This document shows positions 1 to 10,733 of a DNA stretch of 64,000 bases, one piece after another. The translations under genes and the position numbers were made by a program. Every line of letters starts with the position of its first letter. Position 1 is the first letter of the stretch. The stretch covers positions 124,001-188,000 of the forward strand of contig JAGKQI010000028.1 of the NCBI GenBank assembly GCA_018806915.1, given 5' to 3'. Below the pieces are notes generated by a model. That model was given only the letters and a program-made list of their open reading frames with translations, searched no databases and had not been told where the DNA came from. Source of the stretch: Phytophthora colocasiae (lineage: Eukaryota; Oomycota; Peronosporomycetes; Peronosporales; Peronosporaceae).

Positions 1-226
1 ACTTGTGTGTCAGAAAGGAAATCGGGATGTGGCCGGTTGTGGGATACGACAGTTGGCTATTTCTGAGTCTGATGGAATCAGACTGAGCGACAGGACACCA
101 GAGACTCTGAAATCCCGGAAGTTTTGAGAGCGTCACAGCTACACTATGTTCACGGGACCTCTGACGTACTGTCCTGACCATGATGCTCAGTTTGGAGAAA
201 GTTCCGCACTGACGAATTATGACGGT
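1..226 (+). mobile_element. B3 internal 3' end (B-family element, mostly off the left edge)
   Basis: This stretch is the reverse complement of the DNA inside the 3' LTR of element B (about 33982-34208) and of B2 (56685-56915). It holds no coding sequence: in B the opposite-strand ORF would start just beyond the window edge. The purine tract that precedes the LTR in B and B2 (AGGAGGGGCGGT) is reduced here to CGGT, about ten bases being lost, so this copy could not prime plus-strand synthesis normally. Confidence 0.8.
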
Positions 227-747
227 TGACACGTTGCTAATTACGATTTTTCGAGTGGATATGGACGTTACGCTGTGATGTGATTGGATGTATACTGGGT
301 TGTGGGAGAAAGGGAGATGTGGGACGAGGTTATGTCCCGTGTGACAATATGATGGATCTGTGGAAGAAAACTGCTGTATATATATTAACCTTCACCTGTA
401 CTGCAAAGGGGCCCAAGAGATCAGAAGTGTTCCTCGGAAAAGTGCACAAACTCCGAGAGACAATAACACTCAGTCTGATCACCGGACTTTCCCCGACGAT
501 GAGTGCCTAAAGGTTGGCAGAAAGTCTCTCAGAAGAATGTATCTCTGAGAGACCTCATCCCGTTGCCGTCCTGTGTGACGATGATGGTTCAAGGAATACA
601 GTTATACCCACAAGATACCAAGTATCGCGCACCGGACGTAGCGCACCCCGCGCATATCCCAATTGGACTTCGTGCGTTGTAGCATACGTGCTCCGCACCC
701 TGAAAACACACATGGATTTCTGATATCACGCATGGAAACTCTGATAT

Positions 748-830
748 CAGTCCATGAAGTCTGACGTACATGATGTCCGACGTACATGAAGTCCGACGTA
801 CATGAAGTCCGACGTACATGAGTCTGACGA
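748..830 (+). repeat. Short tandem array inside the B-family LTR
   Basis: About five head-to-tail copies of a 15-16 bp unit, CATGAAGTCCGACGTA with small changes. The same array is at 33379-33462, 48978-49059 and, with fewer units, 56096-56162. A second, looser cluster with the same core (TCATCGGA, TACGTCGGA, TACTCCGGA) is at 33140-33325. Copy number differs between LTRs, as expected for a slipping array. No protein is implied. Confidence 0.8.
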
Positions 831-1617
831 ACATGATTCTGGTGAACAAGTCTGATGTGTCCGGCTTATACAAGCAATATTCCAGACATCACCAGTTTCC
901 GATGAACAGACTCCGACGTACAAGACTCCGATGATCAGACCCAAGTGTCACGACTCTGGTATTACGACTCTGATGTACATGATTCCGGAGTACATGGTTC
1001 CGATGAACATGTCTCCGACGCACATGATTCCAGACCCTGATGAACAGGATACCAGACTCTGACACTCTGAAGTCCACCCCATACTGGAACCAAGTGTACC
1101 CAACACGACCTCACGCAATCAAGTGAAACGCAACCTGCTCATCCCTGTAATGACATCATTAAGTGTCGACTCGACAAGATCTGCAGCATCGACTACCATA
1201 GTGAGCCCAAGTGAAGTTCCTGAGTTATACTGAGACCAAGTGTATATGAGAATATGGAAGACAGAAGAGAGAGAGATACGAGATAGATAGCCAGAGTTCA
1301 ATTTGCATCGTGATAAGGAGTTCAATTTTACCTTATCATACCGACTGCTATCTGCCTGCTGCTTCTTGTAAGTATTAGGCCACGATAAAGCTTTGAATCG
1401 TGTGATCTCTCACCTATCAAGCCCCTTTAGGTGGAGATCAGCGTAACGTAGAGACCTGAGAGGACCCACCTATTCCATTTCCTAGTTGGGTCGTTTGTCT
1501 TGTCTCTAGCGGTAGCCCATTTCATATTGTACGTTTGGACAGGTTTTGGGAGCTAGACAGTCGCTCTCAAGACGCTCGGTAGACTGTTATATAACTGATA
1601 GTGTATTGGTTTATTTT

Positions 1618-1636
1618 CCCTCTATATATTAGAGGG
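1618..1636 (+). promoter_or_regulatory. TATA-centred palindrome in the B-family LTR
   Basis: CCCTCTA-TATAT-TAGAGGG is a perfect 7 bp inverted repeat around an AT core, about 1.39 kb into the 1.9 kb LTR. It recurs in all four LTRs, with one base lost at 48179-48194. A TATA-like core two thirds of the way into an LTR suits the U3/R promoter, but the hairpin symmetry would also fit a processing signal. Promoter function is inference. Confidence 0.4.
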
Positions 1637-2126
1637 TGGTGCGCGAAAGTTACGGGAATACCAGACAGACCAGGTGTCTGGCGAACATTTCCTTAGTTGA
1701 CCTGGAGAACTAGCCCACTGCTCAAGGGCCAGGAAAGAATAAGAGCAGCTACATATTTGTATATCGGAACGCTATATTGCGGTTATCTCGGAAGTCTATT
1801 TACTGGACTTCCCTTTGTATTAATTTCTCTTTTGTTTTCAGAAATCTCTGGTGTACACAAGTGTTCACCGGAAAACGTTCGACTCTCAAGCGCTCCTGTG
1901 AGGACCAGAAGGACATCCGACGGTCTACGCAAGGAACCCTCACTCTCAGCAACACTCTCACGACCCCGGCGAGGGTCTCATTACCAAGACAACGAACCTA
2001 CGAGGACAGCACAAGGTAACACACGCCCACCTTGCTGTGCGACTCTGGTATCACTACCGGTAGTCACACTTCCAGGTTCACTATACGCCCCTGCACCGCG
2101 GTAAAAGTTGCACCAACTTCGCGACA

Positions 2127-4630
2127 AGACCCAGCCCGACACCGTCTGGCCTTGCGAGCGACGTAATACCGCTGCAGTTCGATATCCGCATCTTGCATGG
2201 CAGAGGTAATCTCGAGGTTATGGGTGGATTCCCAGAACGCCTGGCGTTGCCGTTCCTCCAGGACGCGATAGGTGGCAGCCACGGCCGCGAGGGGTGTTCC
2301 CTCCCTCGCATGCAAATCGAGGTCGAACGTGAGTGGACCCGGGTTCGCGAAGTCGTTCCACGGCTCCAGAGCCAACAGATCAAGCACGTTCACACCCGTG
2401 ATCAACCCGTTGAGGTATTCGGTGCCTGGGGTCGGTGCAGGCCCGGCCTGTATCCGAGAAGGGAACAGCCAACCCGAAGGGATCAACAACCGTTTGCCCA
2501 AAGAATTGGCAATCAGACCCACGATCGAATACTGCCCGATCACCTGCGGATCCCACGGTTCGATGTCCGCGGCCGCGAAGGTACGCTGTCGATCGTACCC
2601 CGGAATGAAGGATGCGACCGGGAACAGAGGTGGTCGGAGCCCGAGAGGCGGAGAACCGCCGAGAGGAGGTGACGGCGGTGACGGAGAACCCGGAGGTGAT
2701 CCCGGAGACGGTGGGCCTGATCCATCCGGAGATGGGCTTGAGCCATCTGGAGACCCCGATCCACGAGCGCCAGAAGATCCGCTTCTCGGAACCTGACCGG
2801 ACTCGCGTCGGTACGACGAGATAGATCGTTGGCGACCCATGTGTAGAGCATCGCCCTCCTCGGAGTCCTCCGCCTCGTTGGAACGTTCCGATTCAGCCTC
2901 AGAACTAGTTCCATTGCTGGGTTCTGGACTCTCGTCCTCTTCGGACGGCGATGAGAATGGGTGCTGGGGATCGTAGTCGGAGTCTTCCTCTTCCTCGTCC
3001 CGCGAATCACCATCGTCGGGGAGCGATCCGGGCTGATCCGTCGATCAGGGCTCGAGTGTCGGTTTCCTCCCCTCCGGCCTGGCCAGAAGCGTCGATCAGG
3101 GGCTCGAGTGTCGGTTTCCTCCCCTCCGGCCTGGCCAGAAGCTTGATCCGCCAACAGAACCAGCGGGCTCGCCCATGATCCTGCCGAGGTCGGAACCACC
3201 GTTGGTGTGACAGGCTGGGTTGATGCGGGAGCTTCGGTAGCCGCAGGTTTTAGATCACGGGGGGCTGAGGAGCTCCGAGCTGGACGCTTGCGTGAGGAAG
3301 GAGGAACGGCCGGGGAAGCGGAGGCGCTTCGAGATCTTTTGGTGGCACGAGCCGCCCGTCGATCTGCGATCCACGAGGACAGCCGAGCTGAGGAATCCTC
3401 GGCGTGATGCAGCTGCTGTTCGGCTTCGGCATAATCGGCGTCCAGCTCCTGATGAGCCTGTCGAAGCTCTACGTTCTGTCGCTGGAGTTGGTCGAGTTCC
3501 TGTGCCGCCGCATCCCGGGGGAACGGGCCACGTCAAGGTCCGCGAGGGCCGACAAACGATCTTGAGTAGCGTCGTCCAGGTCGACCTGGATTCGATCACG
3601 ATCCGCCGTGACTCGATCGAGATCTTGCATCGCCTGATCCCGGTCGAGGCGGGCCTGATCCAGGTCAGCGACAGCCTGATCTCGCTCGACAATGGCGGCA
3701 CGGTGCTGGACGGAGAGCTGGTCCCGGTCGTGCTGGATTATTTCCAGATTTCACAAAGCATCCGCCAGATCTTGCTCCAAACTGGAGAGGGCGGCGGCGT
3801 CGGCAGGTGCGCCTGAGGAAGGAGCACGAGAATCCGGTGCAGGCACATCCTCCAGGGCGAGGTGTGCCCGGGCCAGCTCTGCCTGGTGGCCCTCGGCCTC
3901 GCGTTCCAGATACGCGACCTCGGCCCGAGCGGTGAGCAATTCCGCTTGAGCCCGCGTCAACTCCAACCTCAACCGAGCTTCCTCTGCTGACGGACGAGCC
4001 AGATCAGCCGACGTGGCCATGGCCGCTGGCAGGCCTTGGAAGGAATCGTGCCTCCGCCAGCGATCAAGGCTACGCTGAGTGAGAGTCAGGTCGTGGCGCA
4101 CGGCAGCAAGCTCACGCTCACGATCCTGAAGCTCATCCCGGAGTTCGATCTCTGTCTCCCCTGCTACGCGAAGTTCGGCCAACCGGAAGTCGAGATCCTC
4201 GAGCGCAGAGTCTAGCCGTGCCTGGATCCGAGCCAGTCGCTGCTCCGATTCCCGCCGTTCAGCGTCGTGCTGAGCTCGCTGATCCTGCAAGGCGGTGATC
4301 ACGTCCCCACCGATAATATCTCCGGTTTCCGACCAGACGAGCGATTTCGGCGTTCAGCCGCAAGATCCCCTCCGCCTGGTCGTCCCGGAAGCGCTCCATA
4401 TCCTCCATGTCGGATCGCAACCGGCGAACGGTGTCGTCCAGGTGGTCCCAATCGCGACTCAAGGTTTCGCGCATCCGTTGGCTATGGGCCAGTCTCGCTT
4501 GCAAAGTGACCAGCTCAGGGTTTACCCCAGGGGTTGAGAAGCGTGGGGTGGTGGATCGAGCGGATCGGATCGAGTGCTCGCTCGAAGGCGTTCTCGGCGT
4601 CAAAGGGGGCGAGGGAGGCGGATCGGACAT
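2127..4630 (-). pseudogene. Opposite-strand ORF of element F (coiled coil plus conserved C-terminal domain), broken
   Basis: The ORF starts at ATG 4630, 103 bp from the LTR. It reads as a Ser/Pro-rich N terminus, a long heptad-rich coiled coil (to about 3400), a Ser/Arg-rich basic patch, an acidic Pro/Gly-rich linker and a C-terminal domain with WESTH at 2234-2220. It is collinear with the 28933-26354 module of element A. Breaks: a frameshift near 4300, an in-frame TGA at 3753-3751, a frameshift near 3515, a frame change at the 52 bp duplication (3049-3153), and truncation by the B3 LTR at 2126. Unlike in A, the coiled coil and the Pro-rich half join directly, so one protein of about 850 residues is probably ancestral. 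Function unknown; no signal peptide or membrane span is seen. Confidence 0.75.
3049..3153. repeat. 52 bp tandem duplication in the F opposite-strand ORF
   Basis: Two adjacent copies of a unit containing CTCGAGTGTCGGTTTCCTCC and ending GGCCTGGCCAGAAGC. The copies differ by one G, which shifts the reading frame of the opposite-strand ORF across the junction. Confidence 0.85.
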
Positions 4631-4733
4631 CGTGAAGGAGTGGTGGTGCTTGAACGACTTGTGTCCTAGGTGATGAATGTGGAAATAAGCCCGAAGTGAG
4701 CTGCGGCAGCCCAACTTACGTGCTGGGGGCGGA

Positions 4734-6130
4734 TGTGGTGAAGCGAACGAGAATTTTTTCCGGAGAGGCGATATCAGCCACGAACCCGAATAGAGTCAGA
4801 ACGAGCGACAGGGGGGACCTGTGATCCCCAGATCTGAGTCGAATCAGACGAGGTACGATGGGTCCCGCCGGGGAACAGGCAACAGAGACACCGGCGGAGG
4901 AGCAAGTGGAGCAGTGTTCGTGGGTGATCCGAGTCCTACCGGAGGAAGAATGGAGAGATCGAGGATGTTCTCGCGCGATCAGCGATGATGGGGTCCCAAG
5001 TGAGCACGATCGGCTCACCCCGGCGCCCCGAAGTCTTCTAACAGCTTGATCCTGCTTCCCCGGGCGGCGACGAAGTGGGATCACGCAGTGATCCTCTCCC
5101 GTTTAAGTACGAGATCAGCTCCGGACCAAGTTCAGCCCCAGGCGCGACGCAGACTCTTCTGGTGGCCTGATCCGGATTCCCCGAACGACTACCAAGCGGG
5201 ATCAGACAGCGATCAAGTCCCGATCAAGTGCGAGATCAAGTCCCTGTTAAGTACGAGATCAAGCTTCGGTTAAGTACGGAATCGGCTCAAGATCAGGGTT
5301 AGGGGAACCAAGCTAGAGATCAGCTATGTAGCCAGTGTCATGTGATCGTAGGATAGCAAATCAGGATGGGATTAGTAGGCATAGGAATAACCATAAACAG
5401 AATCGAATTTGCCCTGAACCACTCAAGTGCCTTCGCTACGCCTGGAACCGGGAACTACATTGGCCCTACAAGCGTCGAGAAGGTAAGGATACGTGACCTA
5501 GTATAGCGGTTAAGACTGGATAATATATTGGCCAGCTTTGCCCTATCTAGTGAACTATCCTTTAAGTGCATACTTCGGATCGGAAGGAATTGGTTGTTTA
5601 GCCTGACGATCCCGTCGAATCTCGCCCCCTCAAGACCCCCGCTAAAGGAAGCGGCAAGCAACGAAAGGAAGGGACCGAATCCCGAACATTGGACTATTGG
5701 AAGACCTGGATCAAGGACCAGGCACCCGGATCAAGGCTCGAGGACTCGCCTGTGACCCGGATCAACCCCTCTGAGGTAGAGTGAAGTATTCCCACGCTAT
5801 CTCACACCCCTGCGTCACCCAAGACATTCTTCTCGTCTCAAGACATCTTCAGAAGTCACCTGGAAGAGCGTAACCCGCCTACCGACGGGTACACAAGGTG
5901 AACACTACACGCAGCAAGATCACGGATCATCGGGGGACCCCCTCCGTTAGTCGGTGTCTGGGCGCAAGTGGCGATCGCGATCGGCCTCAACCAGATTTTG
6001 ACCAGATCCGCTCCACCACACAAGCTAGATCACGGATCACCGGGGGACCCCCTCCGTTAGTCGGTGTCTGGGCGCAAGTGGCGATCGGGATCGGCCTCAA
6101 CAAGATTTTGGCCAGATCCGCTCCACCACA
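4734..6130 (+). repeat. A-family 3' LTR of element F (1397 bp)
   Basis: It starts TGTGGTGAAGCG and ends CCACCACA like the two LTRs of element A and shares most internal landmarks, but it is clearly diverged from them. Its last ~110 bp are duplicated in tandem (see 6021-6130). It is the right end of a + strand element. Confidence 0.85.
6021..6130 (+). repeat. Tandem duplication of the LTR 3' end
   Basis: The last ~107 bp of the LTR (5914-6020, ending CTCCACCACA) are repeated immediately as 6021-6130 with a few substitutions, again ending CTCCACCACA. The LTR therefore has two possible 3' termini. Confidence 0.85.
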
Positions 6131-7288
6131 ATTACTTCGGCATCACGAGCCCTCCTGGCTCCATGTGGAACTTTGTTACCCGCATCACGGTCTGAGCGAT
6201 CTTGCGTCGAATTACTTCTCGTACGCCTGGCGAAGCCACTACTTCGGCATCGCGAGCCATCTTGGCTCCCTTCGGAACTCTTTCATCCGCTTGTGGACCT
6301 AAGTTACCCACCGGGTTAGTGCCCTCGGGCACTACCACAGTCGCAGCCTGTACGTTATGATGGAGATAGTGACAGTGAAGAATCTTCACAACACGCGGAG
6401 TGTGATACAGATTCTGTTCGCGAAGGCAGTAACGTGGACATGGTCAGTGTGGCTGAGAGTGAAGAGCCGGATGCTGAGAGAGCGGTTCAGTGGAATGAGA
6501 TGGTACAGAATAGTGTACTGCCTACATTGGAGGGTGCGCCGAGTAGCCAGCCGAGCAGCAAACTGGCCGATGGAGACCAACAAGTTTGGCAAGACATGTT
6601 GGAGAATAGTCCCATACCGGACTACGAGGTTGCGTTAGTTCAAACGCAGGAGGGCGAAGATGAAACCAGCTCCGAGGGACATGAGAACGAAGATGAACAT
6701 CGTGAACGTGGTGGTGATTTGACGATGCTCAAGTCGAGAGCGATGACGATGCCGATGCGGCTGCGAGTAAACACGATTATTGTGAATCTGATGGAGATGA
6801 TGACTTTGGAGGCAGTGAATTCGTTGAGTTTGAACACGAAGATGTTACTAGTCACGTTACAGACCTAGTTTCAGTCTCAGAGGACGTGGAGGGCGACGAG
6901 AATGGATGTGATTTCTTGTTTGACCCGAGTGATGAACATAAAGCCGAGTGGAACAGCGATCTGAGTGACGAAGTAGATGATCCTCCAAGGCAATCAACAC
7001 AGAACCCAGTCCGGGATATGTTCTTGGATTTCCTCAGCGATGGTGGACGTTCCGGAAATGGTGATGGCGTACGAAGCCCACCATAACTTACAGGGTTAAG
7101 CCCTGTACGTGGAGTGCTGCGGTCAGCCACAGCACTCGGAGCTTCGCGTGGCTCAAGACGAGCACGGAGCTCCTTGATGTGATCCTAAATACTGGACTAC
7201 CACAATCAGTGTCCCTATTATAAAGGTACTAACACTAATCGTATAAATGCAAACTGATTTTTATTGCCTTAATTGCCCTAATCCTAAA
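6131..7288. other. Decayed sequence between F and the next element
   Basis: It starts with two imperfect copies of a ~105 bp unit (6131-6235 and 6236-about 6320; shared core ACTTCGGCATC). An acidic broken ORF follows (6434-7085), then non-coding AT-richer DNA. Nothing here matches the A, B or E elements by eye. It is probably the target into which F inserted. Confidence 0.5.
6434..7085 (+). pseudogene. Acidic, unrecognised broken ORF
   Basis: A run of about 90 codons from ATG 6434 continues, after a one-base frame change near 6715-6730, in a second frame to TAA at 7083-7085. The product is strongly acidic and Ser-rich, with Asp/Glu clusters, and ends in a less acidic tail (Pro/Arg, then SPP). 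It has no zinc knuckle, no protease or polymerase motif and no membrane span. Acidic N termini occur in some DNA transposases and Gag-like proteins, but I cannot assign it. The switch between frames at a sustained acidic composition is the only evidence that the two pieces belong together. Confidence 0.35.
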
Positions 7289-7497
7289 TGTAACGGATTT
7301 AGTATCTAGCATACTAAATCCTAATCAAAATGCAACGTGAGGCTCTGAGGCCATCTACGTATCTACTCGTGTGTGCCACACCATTATTTACCCACAGAAA
7401 TGTATCCATGAGTGTCACACACCATTATGTACCCACATAAATGTACCCACGTGTGTCACACACCAACGAGAAACATTCGTGTAACATCCCCATTACA
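7289..7497 (-). repeat. Possible short LTR with adjacent purine tract
   Basis: On the - strand it begins TGTAATGGGGATGTTACACG directly after GTGGGGGGAG, a good polypurine tract, and could end ...CCGTTACA at 7289, giving matching TGTAAYGG termini. It contains a long palindrome (GGATTTAGTAT/ATACTAAATCC, about 7295-7321) and 2.5 copies of a ~40 bp repeat (7371-7466). No second copy is in the window, so the boundaries are inference. Confidence 0.3.
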
Positions 7498-7906
7498 CTC
7501 CCCCCACGAAGATTCCGGATACCGTATCCGGAAAGTGTAAACACACGACGCGATTATCGGCCGATGGCCACGGCACCCCGCCTTGCGCGGACGGCGCTCT
7601 CTCTCGTGCGTGTTACACGCCTCCGTACGCGATGTCACTTGGTACACACTTGGGCCCAATGCTTACCAAGCATATGAGCCTACTGGCTCGAGTCAAGGGA
7701 CTCTATGGGCATGGGAAGAAGGCCACAGGTGGCGTATCTATGATACTAGTGGGTCAATGAACCACAGGGCAAGCCTTCCGGGCTACCAACGGTTCCACGA
7801 ACCACAAAGCAGTGGGACCCACTCGCTTCACAGTTAATGTGACCCTCGGATGAGAACTGTGTGCAGGGCTTGATGCCCAAGTTGTTTGTCAAGCAGGCGC
7901 AAGCGC
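7498..7906. other. No gene seen (409 bp)
   Basis: Mixed-composition sequence with short ORFs only. If 7289-7497 is an LTR, this is the 3' untranslated region of that element, interrupted by E. It holds a short inverted repeat (TTCCGGATA/TATCCGGAA, 7513-7532). Confidence 0.4.
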
Positions 7907-8361
7907 TGTAATAGGTCTACCTAGACCTATTAGGTGGCGTACACGTGCGCTTACGTGTAAGAGGAAGCTTGCAAGTAGAATAGACTTAATTTAAGTATAC
8001 TTATTTTAATAAGTATAATTAAATCAAATATAACTAAATTAACTGCAAAAAACCGTAATATGAGAACTGTTATTGAATTTGGCACAAGCCAATTATGGAC
8101 CTCCTAAAACTGTTTAATCTATTTCTAAAGGAACTGCCAACGTGTGGCTGACAGAAACTCTTCGCCGTGATTGGTAGAAACCCATTTGCTTTATACTAAT
8201 AACATGCACAAATGCACACGAACCACCCAATGATGTGGTTCGTTTATGTAACCGTTGGTGTGTACAGCACCAAGGTTTGAGGTCCCTTTCAACCTCTAAC
8301 AGTTATCACAACTGTTAGAGTTACAAATGGTGTATCCACTTGTACGTGTAACCCCGTTACA
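7907..8361 (-). repeat. Probable 3' LTR of element E (about 455 bp)
   Basis: On the - strand it starts TGTAACGGGGTTACACG and ends GGTAGACCTATTACA, giving matching TGTAAYRGG termini. Its 3' end is a palindrome (AATAGGTC/GACCTATT, 7910-7931) and it has a very AT-rich block (7980-8060) that could hold promoter and poly(A) signals. It lies 455 bp past the end of E's pol, where the 3' LTR is expected. E's 5' LTR is outside the window, so neither boundary nor target duplication can be tested here. Confidence 0.4.
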
Positions 8362-8816
8362 AGCGCCACTATGTGTCACAGACACTGTGTCTTGCGAATA
8401 CACGTGCTCAGCGCAGTCGTAGACACGACAACGAGCACTGACAGCTAAGCTGTCGCTCAGGAGGAGCATACCTACCTCCTTATGATACGCAGCATGCGGG
8501 GTCCAATGCATTGGCATCCCTGGTATCCACAGTGGCTCATGACATAGTTATACCCATTGAACGCTTCCAGCGTCAGGTGATCGGATATAATCCGTTTCCA
8601 TCACCACTTGTCGCTTAGACAGAACGTCATTAAGACGGTTGTTTATCACGAACCATCTTCGCTTCATGATCGCGAAGCTCCGGGCCATAGGCCAGTGTTG
8701 TTAAAAGGTCATAGACCCTTGAAACACGCGAAGCGCATGTTGCACTACTGCGCTTGCAGTTTGAGCATTCGATGCCACGTCGACGGCACCGACGTGCTCG
8801 CTGCAAGTATTGCAGC
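8362..8816 (-). other. 3' untranslated region of element E
   Basis: No open frame of note; it lies between the end of the pol homology and the probable LTR. No clear polypurine tract is visible next to 8361, which weakens the LTR boundary call. Confidence 0.35.
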
Positions 8817-8966
8817 TACGGGTCAAAGCCTGAGCTCAGCAACGACCCTGTGGACTCCCACCTTAGAGGTGCTTGGCACCCGGCGTCTCCGTTGCACACC
8901 CACCGGGCGGTCTGACACCGGGTGTGCCCGATCATACGCGTCAACGATCGGGGCAATCCTGCCGTA

Positions 8967-9395
8967 GGGCCGTTTTTAACCGGGATCGCGACCTGGAAAA
9001 TTTCAGGTTTTCTATAAGATCGCGATCCGGCCGTTCCTAACCGGATCGTGATGCTGTAGCAGTGGTCTCCACACAAACGTAATTGTAAGATAAAAACAAT
9101 GTTATTGCTTAATAATCACATTTCTGCCCTTTACAACAGCACAATTAACATTAAAAATACAACAGATGCACACACTTGTAGCTTATGACCTCTTTCTTGC
9201 TAGTGGTGTCGAAGAGCTAATGTATTTGTTTGTAAGCTGCCTTGGCAGCGCGTTGGAGCTGTTTGCGATCCCGCGATCCCACAAAGGTCGCGACCCGAAA
9301 ACCAGATCGCGTGTGCCAAGCAATCGCGAAAATTTACATTACACCGACCAATCACAGAGCTAGTTTGGGGTCGCGATCCCGGTTAAGAACGGCCC
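8967..9395. mobile_element. MITE-like element (429 bp) in the chromodomain end of E
   Basis: Its ends are a 27 bp inverted repeat, GGGCCGTTYTTAACC then GGGATCGCGACC, with one mismatch. GTA flanks both ends (8964-8966 and 9396-9398). Removing the element and one GTA restores the E reading frame (V-P-L-R-Q-D-C-P-D). The interior has no ORF of note but repeats ATCGCGATC-type subterminal motifs. A 3 bp duplication (or TA within GTA) and GGG termini resemble PIF/Harbinger-like MITEs, although that superfamily prefers TWA; the class is uncertain. Confidence 0.8.
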
Positions 9396-10733
9396 GTAGA
9401 GGCACCTCGAACTCCCACGAGTTCTGTGAGTGAGGGTAACCTCGCCACTTCACCAGATACTGGTCGTGACCTTGGCGACGACGCCGCGCCATAAGACGAT
9501 CCACATGATAGTGAAGCTCGCCTTGCTCATCGAGCAGAGCAGGAGGTGGGCGATCGATCGATGGGTTCTCGCGCTGCGAGTGTAAACGCGCTGCATTGCT
9601 TGCAGACCCGCGTCGGCTCGATGAAGGAGCACGACCACAACGTTGGTCATCCGACCCATCGCTTAGCGACTGGTCTCGAGGAGACCTGGAGTTGCGGGGC
9701 CCGGTCTGAGTCGCCTCTGGTGCTGCATCAGCAGGTCTATGACCTCAAGCATCACGTTGCTCCGGATCGACAAGACCTGTTGGTTCGGATGCAACCATCT
9801 GTGGCCACCTGCTGCCGTGCAGCCTTCGTCCGACTCGGCGCCAGCGCCTCAGAGCTCACAAGTCCAGGGTCCCGATATGGCTTAAGCAAGCCGACGTAGA
9901 ACACAGGATGTGTTCGCATCCGCTTTGGCAAGCCGAGCGTGTATGCCATACCCTTCTTGGCCACGACTGTGAACGGTCCGATGAAGCGCGGGCGCAACTT
10001 CGTCTTGAAGACGGCTGACACTGCGTGTGTAGGCAGGTTCTTAGTGTTTAATAAAAACGTGGTCACCGACCTTGAACTCCCACACATTGCCTCTACCTTT
10101 GGCATCAGCCTGTTCCTTTTGAACATCTTGGCTTTCAGCCATCGCGTCACGCACACGTCGTAAGACGTTCAATCTCATTGAGAGGAAGGCATCGACTTGC
10201 TTGCGAACAGCAAGGGGGCTGACATCAGCTAGCTCGGAGTCGAGCGACGGCACAGCCTCTCCCCCACTAAGCCCTAGACCACCGCGTGGCGGAGTGAGCG
10301 GGACGCGCGGATGCGCAAGACCGTTCACGTAGAACGGGGTGAAGCCTGTCGAGGCATGCACCGCATTGTTCATTGAGAACTCAACGAGAGGCGCTCCAAC
10401 GCTTCGGCGTTTCAGCGCATACGCTGCGGAGGATGTCCTCCAGGACTCGATTCACGCGCTCCGTCTGACCGTCGGTCTGCGGATGATCCACCGTGGACAT
10501 GTCCAGTCGAGTGCCAAGCACTTTAAAGACGGACGTCCAGAAGTGACCCGTGAAACGGGGGTCTCGATCCGAGACAATGGTCTCTGGCAGCCCATGCTGG
10601 CGGAAAACCCGATCGATAAAGATCGTCGCTGTACCAGCGCCATCGACGGTGTCCGGCACAGCCACTAGGTGAGCCATCAGGTCCAGACGGAGTAATAACA
10701 GCACTCGGTGCGGACGGCGGTCGGGAATCTTGC

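Larger units (their letters stand above)
227..2126 (+). repeat. B-family 3' LTR of element B3 (about 1.9 kb)
   Basis: It begins TGACACGTTGC and ends TTCGCGACA and matches three other copies in the window (32087-33981, 47688-49580, 54803-56684) in reverse orientation. The boundaries come from where the copies stop matching. It contains clusters of a 15-16 bp unit (748-830) and a TATA-centred palindrome (1618-1636). The LTR interrupts the opposite-strand ORF of element F at 2126/2127, so B3 inserted into F. The other end of B3 lies outside the window, so its target duplication cannot be tested. Confidence 0.9.
2127..6130 (+). mobile_element. Element F: 3' part of an A-family retrotransposon
   Basis: The order matches the 3' end of element A: opposite-strand coiled-coil/Pro-rich ORFs, a purine tract (about 4721-4733, GTGCTGGGGGCGGA) and an LTR starting TGTGGTGAAGCG and ending CTCCACCACA. 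Its gag and pol would lie to the left and are cut off by the B3 insertion. Four coding lesions in the opposite-strand ORF and a duplicated LTR end suggest F is older than A. Confidence 0.85.

Noticed and set aside
748..830. CRISPR-like spacing of short repeats in the LTR
   Set aside because: The units are head to tail without unique spacers and vary in copy number between LTRs; the context is a eukaryotic retrotransposon.
1697..2104. A 135-codon ORF present in all four B-family LTRs (also 32109-32516, 47710-48117, 54825-55232)
   Set aside because: It lies wholly in LTR sequence. The copies are so similar that an open frame carries no evidence of selection, and the product has no recognisable domain. 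Not listed as a gene.
2193..2796. Several open frames on the + strand over the F antisense ORF
   Set aside because: They are shadows of the GC-rich - strand ORF. The - strand frame is the one aligning with A and with B.
7289..8361. One single long LTR of E covering both LTR-like stretches
   Set aside because: Each stretch has its own TGTAA-type termini, and a purine tract lies between them at 7498-7507, which suggests two elements; the evidence is weak either way.
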